Assembly: GCA_021810145.1 (NCBI GenBank)
Contig: JAJZJL010000021.1
Span: forward strand, 1 to 43,992
Reading direction: 5' to 3'
From: Planctomycetota bacterium
Lineage (GTDB): Bacteria > Planctomycetota > Phycisphaerae > WQYP01
DNA: 43,992 nt
A program made the translations under genes and the position numbers. Below are positions 18,283 to 27,418 of this stretch, piece by piece; position 1 is the first letter of the stretch, and each line of letters opens with the position of its first letter. Under the pieces are notes generated by a model. That model was not told where the DNA came from. It saw only the letters and a program-made list of their open reading frames with translations, and did no database searches.

Positions 18283-18355
18283 AGCGGATGCGATCGCGTC
18301 CCGGCACCTAAGTTGAGAGAGCGGCATCCGCCCCACCTTGAACAATGGAAAGATT

Positions 18356-20311
18356 ATGGATATAAAAAAAATCATCCAGCTTGTGCTGATTGCCCTGATT
18401 GTCGGCATCGGCGTGCAACTGATCATGGGCCGTTTTTTTGGCAAGCAAAAGGCGCCGATACCGGCGGTAAGCCCGCAAATCAGCACGGGGCCGAAGATTG
18501 AACCGGTCGTAGCGGTACCGGCGAAAGTTGTCCGGTTAGGCTCAAGCGCCAAGGCCGAGGGCAAAACATTTCTTCTGGCCATGTGGGTGGACAATGTTTC
18601 CGCCGGACTTAAGCGCGTGGAACTTAACGCGCTGCAATATCGCGAATCGGTTCATTCATCTCAGCCGCTGCTGCTGATGAGGCAGATGAAGGGATCGCCA
18701 CTGGCCTATTCCACGCAGGCCGTTACGGTCAACGGGGCACGCTATGATGTCGCGAATCTGGCTTGGTCATACGCTTCCCCGGTAAAGCCCGGTGCGACCA
18801 AAGCGGTGCTGGAATTACAACTCGAAGACAGCCATAACCATCCGCTGGTTCTGCTGAAGAAGATTTTTCAGCTCAACAAGCAGGATTACCAGGTTACGAT
18901 CACCCAGGAGGTGGAAAATTTAACCGACAAACCTGAAACCATCCGGGTGCGCATGTTCGGGCCAACCGACTTGCCGCAATTGGATCGCGAAGCGGACCTC
19001 CGGACTTTCTGGTGCACCGGCTATCGCGCCGCGAGCAAATATCTGGATACCTCCGGCTTTCCCCATCCGGGAGTTCAGCCGCTGCTGGAGGCCGATGTGA
19101 AGCCCGTACCGCTGGGCGATTTCACCGGGCAGAACCGCCTGCTTTGGATTGCATCATCCAACCGCTTTTTTACCAGCATTATGCGTCCGATGCCGTATGG
19201 AGCGGTGAAAATGCTCCCGCTGGATAGCGGCGGCCAGATTCCCTCGATTGACTATCTGCAATCAGCCACGTTGGAACGTGTGGATCCTCAATGGCCGCAG
19301 GCCAACCCGCGCGGCGTTCTGGCCGTGCGCGTTACCAGTAAGAATCTGCTGCTGGCACCACATGACACCACCGCCATGCCGCTGGCCGTGTACATGGGAC
19401 CGCTTAAGCGATCGTTGCTGATGGGATCGTCCAAGGCGAATCCCACCTCACCGGCCTATGAGTACCATTTGTATAAATATCTGGCGGTTATTGATTTCGG
19501 CCGCGGGAGCTATTGTGCGTTCTGCACTTTTTCATGGCTGTCGCTTATTATTCTGAAAATTCTGGATTTAATTCATCACTACATTGTTGGCAACTATGGC
19601 GTGGCGATCATGATTCTGGTTCTGGCGGTGCGATTGCTGCTGCACCCGCTGACACGCTGGGGACAGGTCAACATGACCACCATGCAGCGCAAGATGGCGA
19701 AAATTCAGCCGGAACTGGAACGGATTCGCACGAAATATGCGAAAGACAAACAGCGTCAGCAGGCGGAAACAATGGCCCTGTACAAGGAACGCAATATCAA
19801 CCCGGCCGCCAGCGTGCTGGGGTGTTTACCCATGCTGCTGCAGATGCCGATCTGGATTGCCCTGTATTCCGGACTGGCGGTGGATATTGATCTGCGGCAG
19901 GCCGGCTTTATTCCCGGATGGATTACCGATCTGGCCAATCCGGACACGCTGGCCACATTTCATACACCGTTTTCCGTCTGGTTCCTGGGATACACATATC
20001 ATGGGCAGGACTTTATTTCGATTAATCTTCTGCCGGTTTTATTGGGCATTGTGTTTTTCTTCCAGATGCGATTTCAAATGAAACTCGCACCGGCACCAAC
20101 GGATCCGCAACAGGCGCAGACCCAGAAGATGTCGCAGTTTATGGTTATTCTTTTCCCTTTGTTTTTATACAATGCCCCCTCCGGATTAAATCTGTATATC
20201 TGCGCCAGTACCGTCGGCGGTCTGATTGACACCACATTGGTACGACGCCATCTCAAGCGCATTGAAGAGCGGCAAGCATTGGCGGATACCGTAATTGACC
20301 GGAAAAAGTAG
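18356..20311 (+). CDS. yidC: Membrane protein insertase YidC
   Basis: Inserts and folds inner-membrane proteins, alone or with Sec. The 651-residue protein has the Gram-negative layout: an N-terminal transmembrane helix (about 5-28), a large periplasmic beta domain (to about 370), and a C-terminal five-helix Oxa1-like core with the conserved Arg in LVLAVRLLLHPL, a charged cytoplasmic hairpin, and YKERNINPAASVLGCLPMLLQMPIW. The ATG at 18356 begins directly before the first helix; a TTG six codons earlier is also possible. The gene is not next to rnpA/rpmH as it often is elsewhere. It converges on the rhodanese gene. Confidence 0.95.
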   Translation: MDIKKIIQLVLIALIVGIGVQLIMGRFFGKQKAPIPAVSPQISTGPKIEPVVAVPAKVVRLGSSAKAEGKTFLLAMWVDNVSAGLKRVELNALQYRESVHSSQPLLLMRQMKGSPLAYSTQAVTVNGARYDVANLAWSYASPVKPGATKAVLELQLEDSHNHPLVLLKKIFQLNKQDYQVTITQEVENLTDKPETIRVRMFGPTDLPQLDREADLRTFWCTGYRAASKYLDTSGFPHPGVQPLLEADVKPVPLGDFTGQNRLLWIASSNRFFTSIMRPMPYGAVKMLPLDSGGQIPSIDYLQSATLERVDPQWPQANPRGVLAVRVTSKNLLLAPHDTTAMPLAVYMGPLKRSLLMGSSKANPTSPAYEYHLYKYLAVIDFGRGSYCAFCTFSWLSLIILKILDLIHHYIVGNYGVAIMILVLAVRLLLHPLTRWGQVNMTTMQRKMAKIQPELERIRTKYAKDKQRQQAETMALYKERNINPAASVLGCLPMLLQMPIWIALYSGLAVDIDLRQAGFIPGWITDLANPDTLATFHTPFSVWFLGYTYHGQDFISINLLPVLLGIVFFFQMRFQMKLAPAPTDPQQAQTQKMSQFMVILFPLFLYNAPSGLNLYICASTVGGLIDTTLVRRHLKRIEERQALADTVIDRKK

Positions 20312-20334
20312 ACCCATTTGCGGGTACCAGCACA

Positions 20335-20367
20335 CAGTGCCGGCAGTTATATGCCACGCTGCTTTTT
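20335..20367 (+). terminator. Possible imperfect terminator after yidC
   Basis: An imperfect stem, with core GGCA/TGCC and outer CAG/CTG pairs, is followed by TTTTT on the plus strand, just before the convergent rhodanese stop. The pairing is broken by bulges, so this is tentative. Confidence 0.3.
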
Positions 20368-20371
20368 AAAG

Positions 20372-20770
20372 TTAATATCGCCGAACATTCGGATCCACCA
20401 GCAAACTCCAGGCCTCGATACCGCCGGCCATTGAATGAGTCTGCTCGAAGCCCGCCTGCCGCAGCCAGGCGGTAGCGCGCAAAGACCGTGCGCCATGGTG
20501 ACAATGCACCACAATGCGTTTGCCTCGCCATTTTTCCAGCTCCGCCAGCCGCTGCGGCAACTGATCCAGCGGAATCAGCAGGGATCCTTCAATTCGCGCG
20601 TGATCCCATTCTTTTTGTTGCCGCACATCCAATATTAAAATTTCGGCTTCGGAATTCTTAAGCTTGTGCACGTCATGGGGGTGAATTTCCCATTTGGGAT
20701 CCACATTCATTTTCATTGATGATGCGCCCTTCGCATGCGGGTTGTGATGATCGGACATGGAATCAGCCAT
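20372..20770 (-). CDS. Single-domain rhodanese-like protein
   Basis: A 132-residue protein with one rhodanese domain, including the substrate loop motif ILDVRQQKEWDHARIEGSLLIPL and the active-site loop VHCHHGARS, in which Cys would carry the persulfide. The domain suggests sulfur transfer or sulfide handling, with the acceptor unknown. The N-terminal 25 residues are His/Asn-rich and polar. The ATG has GGAG eight bases upstream. It follows the GGDEF-EAL gene on the same strand by 65 bases and may share its transcript. Confidence 0.9.
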   Translation of the reverse strand: MADSMSDHHNPHAKGASSMKMNVDPKWEIHPHDVHKLKNSEAEILILDVRQQKEWDHARIEGSLLIPLDQLPQRLAELEKWRGKRIVVHCHHGARSLRATAWLRQAGFEQTHSMAGGIEAWSLLVDPNVRRY

Positions 20771-20835
20771 AGTTTACTCTCCAGTTTAAACGCCAAAGCC
20801 ATAGCGTATATGAATTAATTATAGACGCTCCATAA

Positions 20836-23800
20836 TCAATTGTGCGATTGATCCGCGTTGCGCAGCAGGTAATGGTCAATGGCCAGCACCAGATCATCCA
20901 GCCGCTGCGTCCAATGCGCCATGTCCCGGGCCGCAACTTCCACCGGACTGCCGCCGTCGCGATGGTGCAGCATGCGGTGTTCGGCATCCGCATGCTGAAA
21001 TTCTTCCAGTTTTCCGTAACGATTGCGGCGATGTTCAAACCAGTGTGTCAACGGGCAGTGCTTGATATCCGGCATGGGCCAATGCTTCGGATCACCGTCG
21101 GCAGGCGGAATGCGCCCCTGCCGCAGCCGCAACTGCCGGGATCGCGCAACCTGCATGGCCAGCAGGGGATAGTCCTCCGGCAGATAAACCGGCGGATAGA
21201 TATTCTCCGTCAGTTTGACGTTCCGAGCCCAGGGCAGAAACTCGATAAGCGGCATGGGAGTGGCCAGAAACGCCCCCTGAATGCGCTGCCCCCCCAGGCG
21301 CATCCATGTATCAAGTTCCTGCCGGGTTTCGACGCCCTCGGCAATCAGCGACAATTCGGAGATCAGAGCAAATTGAATTGTGGAAATGGCCACCGCCAGA
21401 TGCGAAGGATTATCCATTAACCCGCGAATGAATTCCTGACCAAGTTTTAATTCCTGTACCGGCAAAGACGCCGCATACAGCAGGGAAGCATACCCGGTGC
21501 CAAAATCATCGAGACTTGTGGACAATCCACGCGCCTTGATGGCCGCGACGCGGGATTGGGCCAATGAAAGATTTTTCAAGGCCGAACCTTCGGTTATTTC
21601 CAATCGCAGGAATGAATGATCCGGCAATGTGCCGATTAATGTATCGAGATCACCCAGAAAATCGGGACGCAACAAATGCGCCGCACCGATATTAACGCTG
21701 ATGGGAATATGGATGCCGCTGGCCAGCAGTTCATTGCGCAGAATCATCGCCTGGGAAATAACGAATCGATCCAGTTCACGAATCAGCCCCGGATCGCCTT
21801 CGATAATCGGTATAAATTCCCCGGGGGATATCCAGTTCTCTCCCTCATGCCAGCGGGCCAGAAGTTCCACGCCCTCCAGCTTGCCGGTTCGCATATTGGC
21901 CTGCGGCTGAAGGAAACATTCTATTTTTCCCCCGGCCAGGGCCGCCGGGAAGCTTTGTCGAATGCGAAAGCGCTTTTCAATTCGCTGTGCCACCACGGAT
22001 TCAAATATCTGAATATGATGCTGTCCCTCTTTAGCGTTATACAGCGCCGCATCGGCATGACGCAACAGATCCGTCCGATCGGCTTTGTCCAGGGGATAAA
22101 CCGTAAAGCCCATCCGGGCGCCGACGGTAATAACTTCCTGCCCCCATTGAATGGGTTGCCGCACGGCCTCCAGCAGACGATTGGCCGCCTCGGTTAAATC
22201 TTCCGGCGCACTTAAATTCAGAAGGATGCCGAATTCATCCCCGCCGAGCCGCGCCACGGCATCCCCGGCACGCAACGCGCCGGCGAGGCGGCCGGCGACG
22301 GTTTTAAGCAGATCATCGCCGGCGGCATGGCCCAGCGTGTCGTTGGTTTCCTTGAAGTTATCCAGATCCATGATTCCGATGGCCAGAAAATGACCCGTTC
22401 GATCCACACGCCCCAACGAAGCAATGGTGGTTTGCTCAAAGTATGCGCGATTCGGCAGGCCGGTGAGCGGATCATGAATGCTCATATATTCCAGCCGGCG
22501 GCGCTGTCGGTGCGATTCAAGCGCCACGCTGGTATTGCTGACCAGTTGTGTCAACAGTTTGTTTATGTCGCGCGTAAAATAACTCCCCTGCCGCGCTACA
22601 ACCACCAGTACCGCCCGCGGATGGCCGTCAATCGAATGAATTGGAAAGCCCGCAAAACCGCCATGACGATATTTTCTTACGTTTTCCAGCCAGGGGGCCA
22701 GTTTGGGATCGTGCCGGGCGTCAAGGATCGTGACCGGCGCGTTGAGTCTATACACCTGACCGGTAACGCCCCAACCCTCAGGTTTTGTCGGATCGATACT
22801 GACGGTTTCGGGCATGGGAATACCATGCAGTTCATCATTGCGGACAATACGGGCGCAGCTGTGTTCCGCATCGATGACACTGACATAAGCCAACAGCGCA
22901 TCGGTACATTCCAGAATGGTTTTGGAAAGCATCCGATACATTTCTTCCGGGGCCGGGTCCGCCAGCAACATGCGATTGATTTGCTCAAGCGCATGCTGGT
23001 AACTCTGCAATCGCTTGAGCGTCCGGTCATTCTTGATCCGATCCAACGCCACGCCGATATCCGCGGCCAGGCGTACCAGCAATTCCTCCGCTCCCGCGGG
23101 AAATGGCGCCGTCTCGGAGCAATAAATCGTTAACAATCCCCGTTGGCCGTCCTTGGTTTTAAATGGAGCGTTAATGCTGCCGGTAATGCCAAAATGACGC
23201 GCACGATCCAGCCACGGCGCAAAGGATGGATTCGCTTCGCGCCAGTCGGTTACCACAACCTGTCCGGTGGTCAATGCTTTTCCGCTCGGCCCCCGCCCCT
23301 GGGCACAAGTCGGTTCGCTGTATATCCAGAGTTTTCGTGTATAAGATTTCGCCGCCCCCGCCACCGCGCGAATATGCACCCATTTCGTATATTGATCGAC
23401 CGTTCCCACCCACACCAGCGGAAGCTTCAAGTGGTTTTCCAGCGTGCGAACCACGGCATGAAGCAATGCCGATACGGATGCATAACTGCTTAATACCTGA
23501 TTGGTAATGCGTATGGCCTGATAAAATCCGTCGCGCAACTGGATGCCGGTCAGATGTGCCCGTCGGTACCCCGCCAGATGCCAACCCTCATCCAGGTGCA
23601 GCCGCTTGTAAATCGCGTTCCGGAGAACCTCCCGATCCGCCGGCGCAATGTCCAGCAGCGCCTGATTCAAATCCTGCGCAAAAAGGGCGTACGATGCGGA
23701 AATCCACGATATCGACAGCCCCAGGCGATGGTGAATCTGTCCCAGTTCCACAAGCTGTTCGGCACGCCGGCTGTCAAGATCCTCCAGCAACATCACGCGG

Positions 23801-24027
23801 AAATGCTCCGCGAGATGGCGTTTCAAACGTTCCAACTGTTCCGGCGGCAGCGGCGAGATAAAATTTGCCGTGGCCGGTATGGATCCGAGCCATGTATAAA
23901 AGTGCTCAACGATTCCCGCGATGTGTCGGGTCAGGCCGGGAGCGTATTGCCGCAAGGCAGCGTCTTCCTGATCGTTGAGACGAAGCAGCTCCGATAGTTG
24001 GAGAATGTCAGACAAATCGTCCTGCAT
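20836..24027 (-). CDS. Globin-coupled GAF-GAF-GGDEF-EAL cyclic-di-GMP protein
   Basis: A 1063-residue soluble sensor. Order: globin-like sensor (10-165, candidate proximal His99 in LGQIHHRLGL), GAF 1 (185-330), GAF 2 (350-505), GGDEF (515-680, intact GGDEF at 595-599, with the RxxD inhibitory site RAGD five residues before it), EAL (690-935), and a Cys/His-rich tail resembling a CZB zinc-binding domain (about 980-1063). The EAL part keeps ELL (Glu721), SVNIG, LEITEG, DDFGTG, Lys861 and AEGVET, but the Asp normally two residues after that Lys is Gly. It thus looks like an oxygen- or gas-sensing diguanylate cyclase with uncertain phosphodiesterase activity. ATG 24027 has a G-rich binding site about 11 bases upstream. 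Confidence 0.9.
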   Translation of the reverse strand: MQDDLSDILQLSELLRLNDQEDAALRQYAPGLTRHIAGIVEHFYTWLGSIPATANFISPLPPEQLERLKRHLAEHFRVMLLEDLDSRRAEQLVELGQIHHRLGLSISWISASYALFAQDLNQALLDIAPADREVLRNAIYKRLHLDEGWHLAGYRRAHLTGIQLRDGFYQAIRITNQVLSSYASVSALLHAVVRTLENHLKLPLVWVGTVDQYTKWVHIRAVAGAAKSYTRKLWIYSEPTCAQGRGPSGKALTTGQVVVTDWREANPSFAPWLDRARHFGITGSINAPFKTKDGQRGLLTIYCSETAPFPAGAEELLVRLAADIGVALDRIKNDRTLKRLQSYQHALEQINRMLLADPAPEEMYRMLSKTILECTDALLAYVSVIDAEHSCARIVRNDELHGIPMPETVSIDPTKPEGWGVTGQVYRLNAPVTILDARHDPKLAPWLENVRKYRHGGFAGFPIHSIDGHPRAVLVVVARQGSYFTRDINKLLTQLVSNTSVALESHRQRRRLEYMSIHDPLTGLPNRAYFEQTTIASLGRVDRTGHFLAIGIMDLDNFKETNDTLGHAAGDDLLKTVAGRLAGALRAGDAVARLGGDEFGILLNLSAPEDLTEAANRLLEAVRQPIQWGQEVITVGARMGFTVYPLDKADRTDLLRHADAALYNAKEGQHHIQIFESVVAQRIEKRFRIRQSFPAALAGGKIECFLQPQANMRTGKLEGVELLARWHEGENWISPGEFIPIIEGDPGLIRELDRFVISQAMILRNELLASGIHIPISVNIGAAHLLRPDFLGDLDTLIGTLPDHSFLRLEITEGSALKNLSLAQSRVAAIKARGLSTSLDDFGTGYASLLYAASLPVQELKLGQEFIRGLMDNPSHLAVAISTIQFALISELSLIAEGVETRQELDTWMRLGGQRIQGAFLATPMPLIEFLPWARNVKLTENIYPPVYLPEDYPLLAMQVARSRQLRLRQGRIPPADGDPKHWPMPDIKHCPLTHWFEHRRNRYGKLEEFQHADAEHRMLHHRDGGSPVEVAARDMAHWTQRLDDLVLAIDHYLLRNADQSHN

Positions 24028-24156
24028 TGCCCGCCGGCCCCCTTTCTTTATCACCCCCGCCTCTTGCTGAGAAGAGACAGCGAATTGAACTTCATCTATA
24101 TTTTACAGGCGACACAATTGGCTGCAACCGTTTTGCGCCGCGGAAAGATGATGGTT

Positions 24157-24603
24157 ATGAACACCGAAAAGCCAACACTTTGTATCTCGCGCGACCTGCT
24201 TTCCGTCGCACAGAATCATGCACAACATCAGTATCCATACGAAGCTTGCGGTTTTCTCCTCGGTCATGTGCGCGACAATTCAACATCCGTCCATGTCATC
24301 GTGCCCGCCGCCAATGTTGCGGCCCCGGAAACGCGGAAGCGGGCATACCACATTGATCCGCGGCACTGGATGCGCACAGAACAGCAGGCTTCCAGGCAGG
24401 GATTGACGATTGTTGGCATTTATCACTCTCATCCCGACGCGGAGCCGATGCTCAGTCAAACGGATATTGACGCGCTATGGCCAAATCTGATTTATCTGAT
24501 TGTCTCCAGCGGACCGGGACGGCAGGATTCTCGGATGGCCTGGACCCTTAACAACACCTCGGGTAATCCGGAAGCGTGTGATATAAGCCTGCTGGATTCA
24601 TGA
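24157..24603 (+). CDS. JAMM/MPN+ metalloprotease domain protein
   Basis: A compact 148-residue JAB1/MPN-type zinc peptidase. The JAMM signature is complete: Glu in YPYEACGFLLG, then YHSHPDAEPMLSQTD supplying the two His and the Asp. Prokaryotic members often remove amino acids or protein tails from ubiquitin-like sulfur carriers (the Mec/CysO type); no ThiS/MoaD-like gene is in this window, so the substrate is open. Three in-frame ATGs lie close together; 24157 is preferred because GGAAAG is nine bases upstream. It is divergent from the cyclic-di-GMP gene and convergent with the next gene. Confidence 0.85.
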   Translation: MNTEKPTLCISRDLLSVAQNHAQHQYPYEACGFLLGHVRDNSTSVHVIVPAANVAAPETRKRAYHIDPRHWMRTEQQASRQGLTIVGIYHSHPDAEPMLSQTDIDALWPNLIYLIVSSGPGRQDSRMAWTLNNTSGNPEACDISLLDS

Positions 24604-24617
24604 CAAAAGCACGGGAC

Positions 24618-25415
24618 TTATTTCCCACGGGTTGTTGCGGCACCGGTTTTGTCGATGCCCGCGAATGACATTCCCGGCAACCCCAATTGTTTTCGCGCCT
24701 TATTACTCGCCGCCAAGGCATCATTAAGTTGCTTTGCGGAATAATATTTGACGTGGCCATCGGCAAAGCCCATCGGACCACCCTGATGCATGGTTTGGGT
24801 ATTCCGAAACAGAATGATGATGTCTCCCAGCAATTTTCCTTTTGTTGCACTGTTGGGCAATATCAGATCGGAGCCGACATAGCGATAATCACTGTTACGA
24901 TTTATCGCGGCAATCTGCGTACTGCGTTTAATATGATTCCAATTCGCCGGCAGCGAAATGGGTGCCAACGCATTGGTCGGATCACTTAAGTCTCTGACGG
25001 TTATGAGTTTGGCATTCAGCAAGGTCAAAAGATCAGGGGGAAAATGCCCGTGATGCCGCCCGGCATATTCCAGACAGGCATTACCAATGGCGGCAATATG
25101 CCGAAATTGCGAAACTTCGCGAGCTTTATGCAACGCCACCGATTGCACGGCGAAGACCAGCATTCCCGCGGTCATTGCGGCGATGCCCAGCCACCTGCCA
25201 AACAACCAGTGCTGCTTTTCCTGAATGCGGTAAATAATGGCTCCCGCACCAAGAAACAAGGTCATAAGCGACAAGATCAGCACGCTTACCGGCGGAGGAG
25301 CTTCCGTTGCGGGTTTGGACTGTGCAAGCAAAATTCCTTCGCCAATCAGGCAGACCACCGCCGCCACAGAAAGCCAGTTCACCGGTCGGCGGTCAGATAC
25401 GTTTTGATTGTTCAT
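24618..25415 (-). CDS. Membrane-anchored DUF1559-like protein
   Basis: A 265-residue protein with three hydrophobic segments in the first 100 residues, followed by a globular domain beginning near IAAIGNACLEYAGRHHGHFPPDL and ending with the MGFADGHVKYYS motif. That helix-to-FADGH arrangement resembles the pseudopilin-like DUF1559/type II secretion G proteins that are greatly expanded in Planctomycetes, although the usual single prepilin helix is replaced by several membrane segments. The function is unknown. The ATG has AAGGA five bases upstream. It is convergent with the JAMM gene, with only 14 bases between the stops. Confidence 0.65.
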   Translation of the reverse strand: MNNQNVSDRRPVNWLSVAAVVCLIGEGILLAQSKPATEAPPPVSVLILSLMTLFLGAGAIIYRIQEKQHWLFGRWLGIAAMTAGMLVFAVQSVALHKAREVSQFRHIAAIGNACLEYAGRHHGHFPPDLLTLLNAKLITVRDLSDPTNALAPISLPANWNHIKRSTQIAAINRNSDYRYVGSDLILPNSATKGKLLGDIIILFRNTQTMHQGGPMGFADGHVKYYSAKQLNDALAASNKARKQLGLPGMSFAGIDKTGAATTRGK

Positions 25416-25699
25416 GATAATCCTTCAACACCAAACAATTCGCGTGATTATAAGGCACAGCGCCCCTGGCGGCACTATGAATGGCCTTATTCCGGCGCGA
25501 CGGATTCCGAATTGACTGTCATGACACAAGTAAGCAATGTGTTTCGGTCATTGGCCATGCAACATGGCTTTTGATTTCCGCAGTTAACCGGTTGAGCCTT
25601 ACTGGTTCGCGCCTGCGAGCCTGCTATCGCGTATAATCGTATAAAGTAGATTGGTCGGCGCGGATCACAGGGTCCGCCTAATTTGGAATTGTGCAGGCG

Positions 25700-26128
25700 A
25701 TGAACAAGCTTACAAAAAAATCAATTCTCGACGTATCCCAGCAGACGGTATATCCACCGGAGGCTTTTGAATTTGTGCGGGAGGGGCTGGCGTTGACCGT
25801 GGAAAGCGTGCATTCCGCCAGCGCGGGCGAGGAATTACCCGAGGGACAGCGCCATGTATCAGGTCAGGATTTAGCCCGCGGATTGCGCGATCTGGCCATC
25901 CGGAATTACGGGATTTTGGCCGGCGCGGTATTGGCGCATTGGAATATTCACACTACCATGGATTTTGGTAAAATTGTTTTCGCGATGGTGGAAAGCGGCA
26001 TGATGCACAAAACACCGGAAGACAATATCGAAGACTTCCGGGATGTTTTTGATTTTGAAGAAGCTTTTACCGCTCCGCGGCGCCCACTGATAACTGGAAC
26101 GCCGGTTTTTAATTTAAAGTCGATGTAG
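25700..26128 (+). CDS. Minf_1886 family protein of unknown function
   Basis: A 142-residue soluble protein. The arrangement YPPEAFEFVREGLALTV...GQRHVSGQDLARGLRDLA...FGxIVFAMVESGMMHKTPEDNIEDF is that of the Minf_1886 family, conserved across Planctomycetes and Verrucomicrobia but without known function. An in-frame GTG three codons earlier is an alternative start. TATAAT at 25632-25637 could be its -10, but no convincing -35 is seen. It sits upstream of a lipoprotein and the rod-shape genes on the same strand; a functional link is only positional. Confidence 0.8.
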   Translation: MNKLTKKSILDVSQQTVYPPEAFEFVREGLALTVESVHSASAGEELPEGQRHVSGQDLARGLRDLAIRNYGILAGAVLAHWNIHTTMDFGKIVFAMVESGMMHKTPEDNIEDFRDVFDFEEAFTAPRRPLITGTPVFNLKSM

Positions 26129-26217
26129 TCGCGGTTGGCACGGATGCAAAAAGTTCAGGCATTGATATGCTTGCAAAATACAGGGATGGCCTTTTTTCCT
26201 TATAAGGGGTAACAAGC

Positions 26218-26676
26218 GTGGTAATGAAATGTGTAAAGCGTGTCGTTCTCGTTGGGATTGCGGGCCTGCTGCTGACGGGCTGCACCTATCAGCAGCCGCC
26301 GGTTGATTTGACCGCCCCATCCCATTTCACCTTAACTGTCATAGACGGCACCCACCGCCGCTCGGCGATTAATGTTCCAATCCCCGCTTCGTCCAACTTA
26401 CTGCCTGATACGCAGGCACTGATCCGTTCGTCCGGCCCCTGGTCGATGAAGCCCGATGAAACCGGCACACTCAACGAAGTGATCATCAATGGCCCCATGT
26501 ATGATGTCAATGTGATGTCCGATCAACTGGTCATCCGATTCCATCATGATCCAAATCAGGTTGGTGCGGTATCCACTGCGATCACCCGGCAGCAGTATGA
26601 TCAGATTCGCCAGGACGCAATGGTAACGGTTCAGCCGGATCAATGGAAGAAAATCACGTACGGCCCGAATCCCTGA
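26218..26676 (+). CDS. Small lipoprotein of unknown function
   Basis: A 152-residue protein with a basic start, a hydrophobic h-region and the lipobox LLTGC at about residue 22, so it should be lipidated and anchored to a membrane. The mature part has beta-rich sequence with no family that I recognise. The start is GTG with GGGG eight bases upstream; an ATG two codons later would be too far from that site. It lies just before mreD and may share its transcript. Confidence 0.75.
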   Translation: MVMKCVKRVVLVGIAGLLLTGCTYQQPPVDLTAPSHFTLTVIDGTHRRSAINVPIPASSNLLPDTQALIRSSGPWSMKPDETGTLNEVIINGPMYDVNVMSDQLVIRFHHDPNQVGAVSTAITRQQYDQIRQDAMVTVQPDQWKKITYGPNP

Positions 26677-26723
26677 GCGCGATCCGCTTCCATTCTGAGG
26701 GCTTTCACGGCATACTCTGCATT

Positions 26724-27260
26724 ATGCGGTGGCTGACATTCTTTTTATTGCTCTATTTTGCCACGGCCCTTCAGGCCGCGCATCTTGGGCAATGGAGTGA
26801 ATACGGCTATTTTCATATCGAATATATATTCATGCTGGCGGTTTTCTACGCCCTGTTTGCGGACAAGGATGCGGCTTTACTGGCCTGTTTCTGGTGCGGA
26901 TTGATGTACGACCTCACGGGGCAATCGATTGTCGGATTGGAGGCCATCCTCGCCGGCATGATTGCCCTGGGAATTGTCAGCATCCGCATGCACATATTCC
27001 GCAGCAGCGTGCTGGGGCAGATGGTCATAACCTTTCTGGCGGTATTATTGTTTCTGGCGGGGCGGCTGGCCTTGGGCCAATTGGCCTTGTTTCTGGCCGG
27101 ACGGGCTGTACCGATTATCAATATTCTGGCGTATACCGGGGTGATATTATCCAGCAGCCTTTATACCGCCGTGGTGGCCCCCTGGGTTTTCCGCGCTTTA
27201 TTTCTTCTGGGGGATATGCTCGGCTTTGATATGCAGCATCGTCGGGGTATCGCCCGGTAA
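26724..27260 (+). CDS. mreD: Rod shape-determining protein MreD-like
   Basis: A 178-residue integral membrane protein with five to six hydrophobic segments. The pattern of a short first helix, a hydrophobic FYALFADKDAALLACFWCGLMYDL block and GLEAILAGMIALGI is that of MreD, which links MreC to the cell-wall elongation machinery. Assignment rests on pattern and on the mrdA and rodA neighbours. mreB and mreC are not in the window. The start is uncertain: an ATG at 26643 inside the lipoprotein gene is in frame, but 26724 places the first helix at the N-terminus as usual. Confidence 0.75.
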   Translation: MRWLTFFLLLYFATALQAAHLGQWSEYGYFHIEYIFMLAVFYALFADKDAALLACFWCGLMYDLTGQSIVGLEAILAGMIALGIVSIRMHIFRSSVLGQMVITFLAVLLFLAGRLALGQLALFLAGRAVPIINILAYTGVILSSSLYTAVVAPWVFRALFLLGDMLGFDMQHRRGIAR

Positions 27261-27334
27261 ACCCACGGCCACGTTGTGAGTGCTGCGATGTCATACCGGT
27301 TGCGCGCGAATTGAATATTTCTTCTGACGGTGCG

Positions 27335-27364
27335 TTGAAATAATCCGCCGAATTACGCTAAGAT
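27335..27364 (+). promoter_or_regulatory. Candidate promoter for mrdA-rodA
   Basis: TTGAAA (27335-27340) and TAAGAT (27359-27364) with an 18-base spacer, 54 bases before the mrdA ATG. A moderate match found by eye. Confidence 0.4.
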
Positions 27365-27418
27365 CAATGGCGCTGGCGGCATCCGGTTCTGCGGCAACAT
27401 GAGAGGTACCCCATCAAG

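Noticed and set aside
18284..18331. 8-bp inverted repeat between the phosphoesterase gene and yidC considered as a terminator
   Set aside because: The arms are 32 bases apart and no T-run follows.
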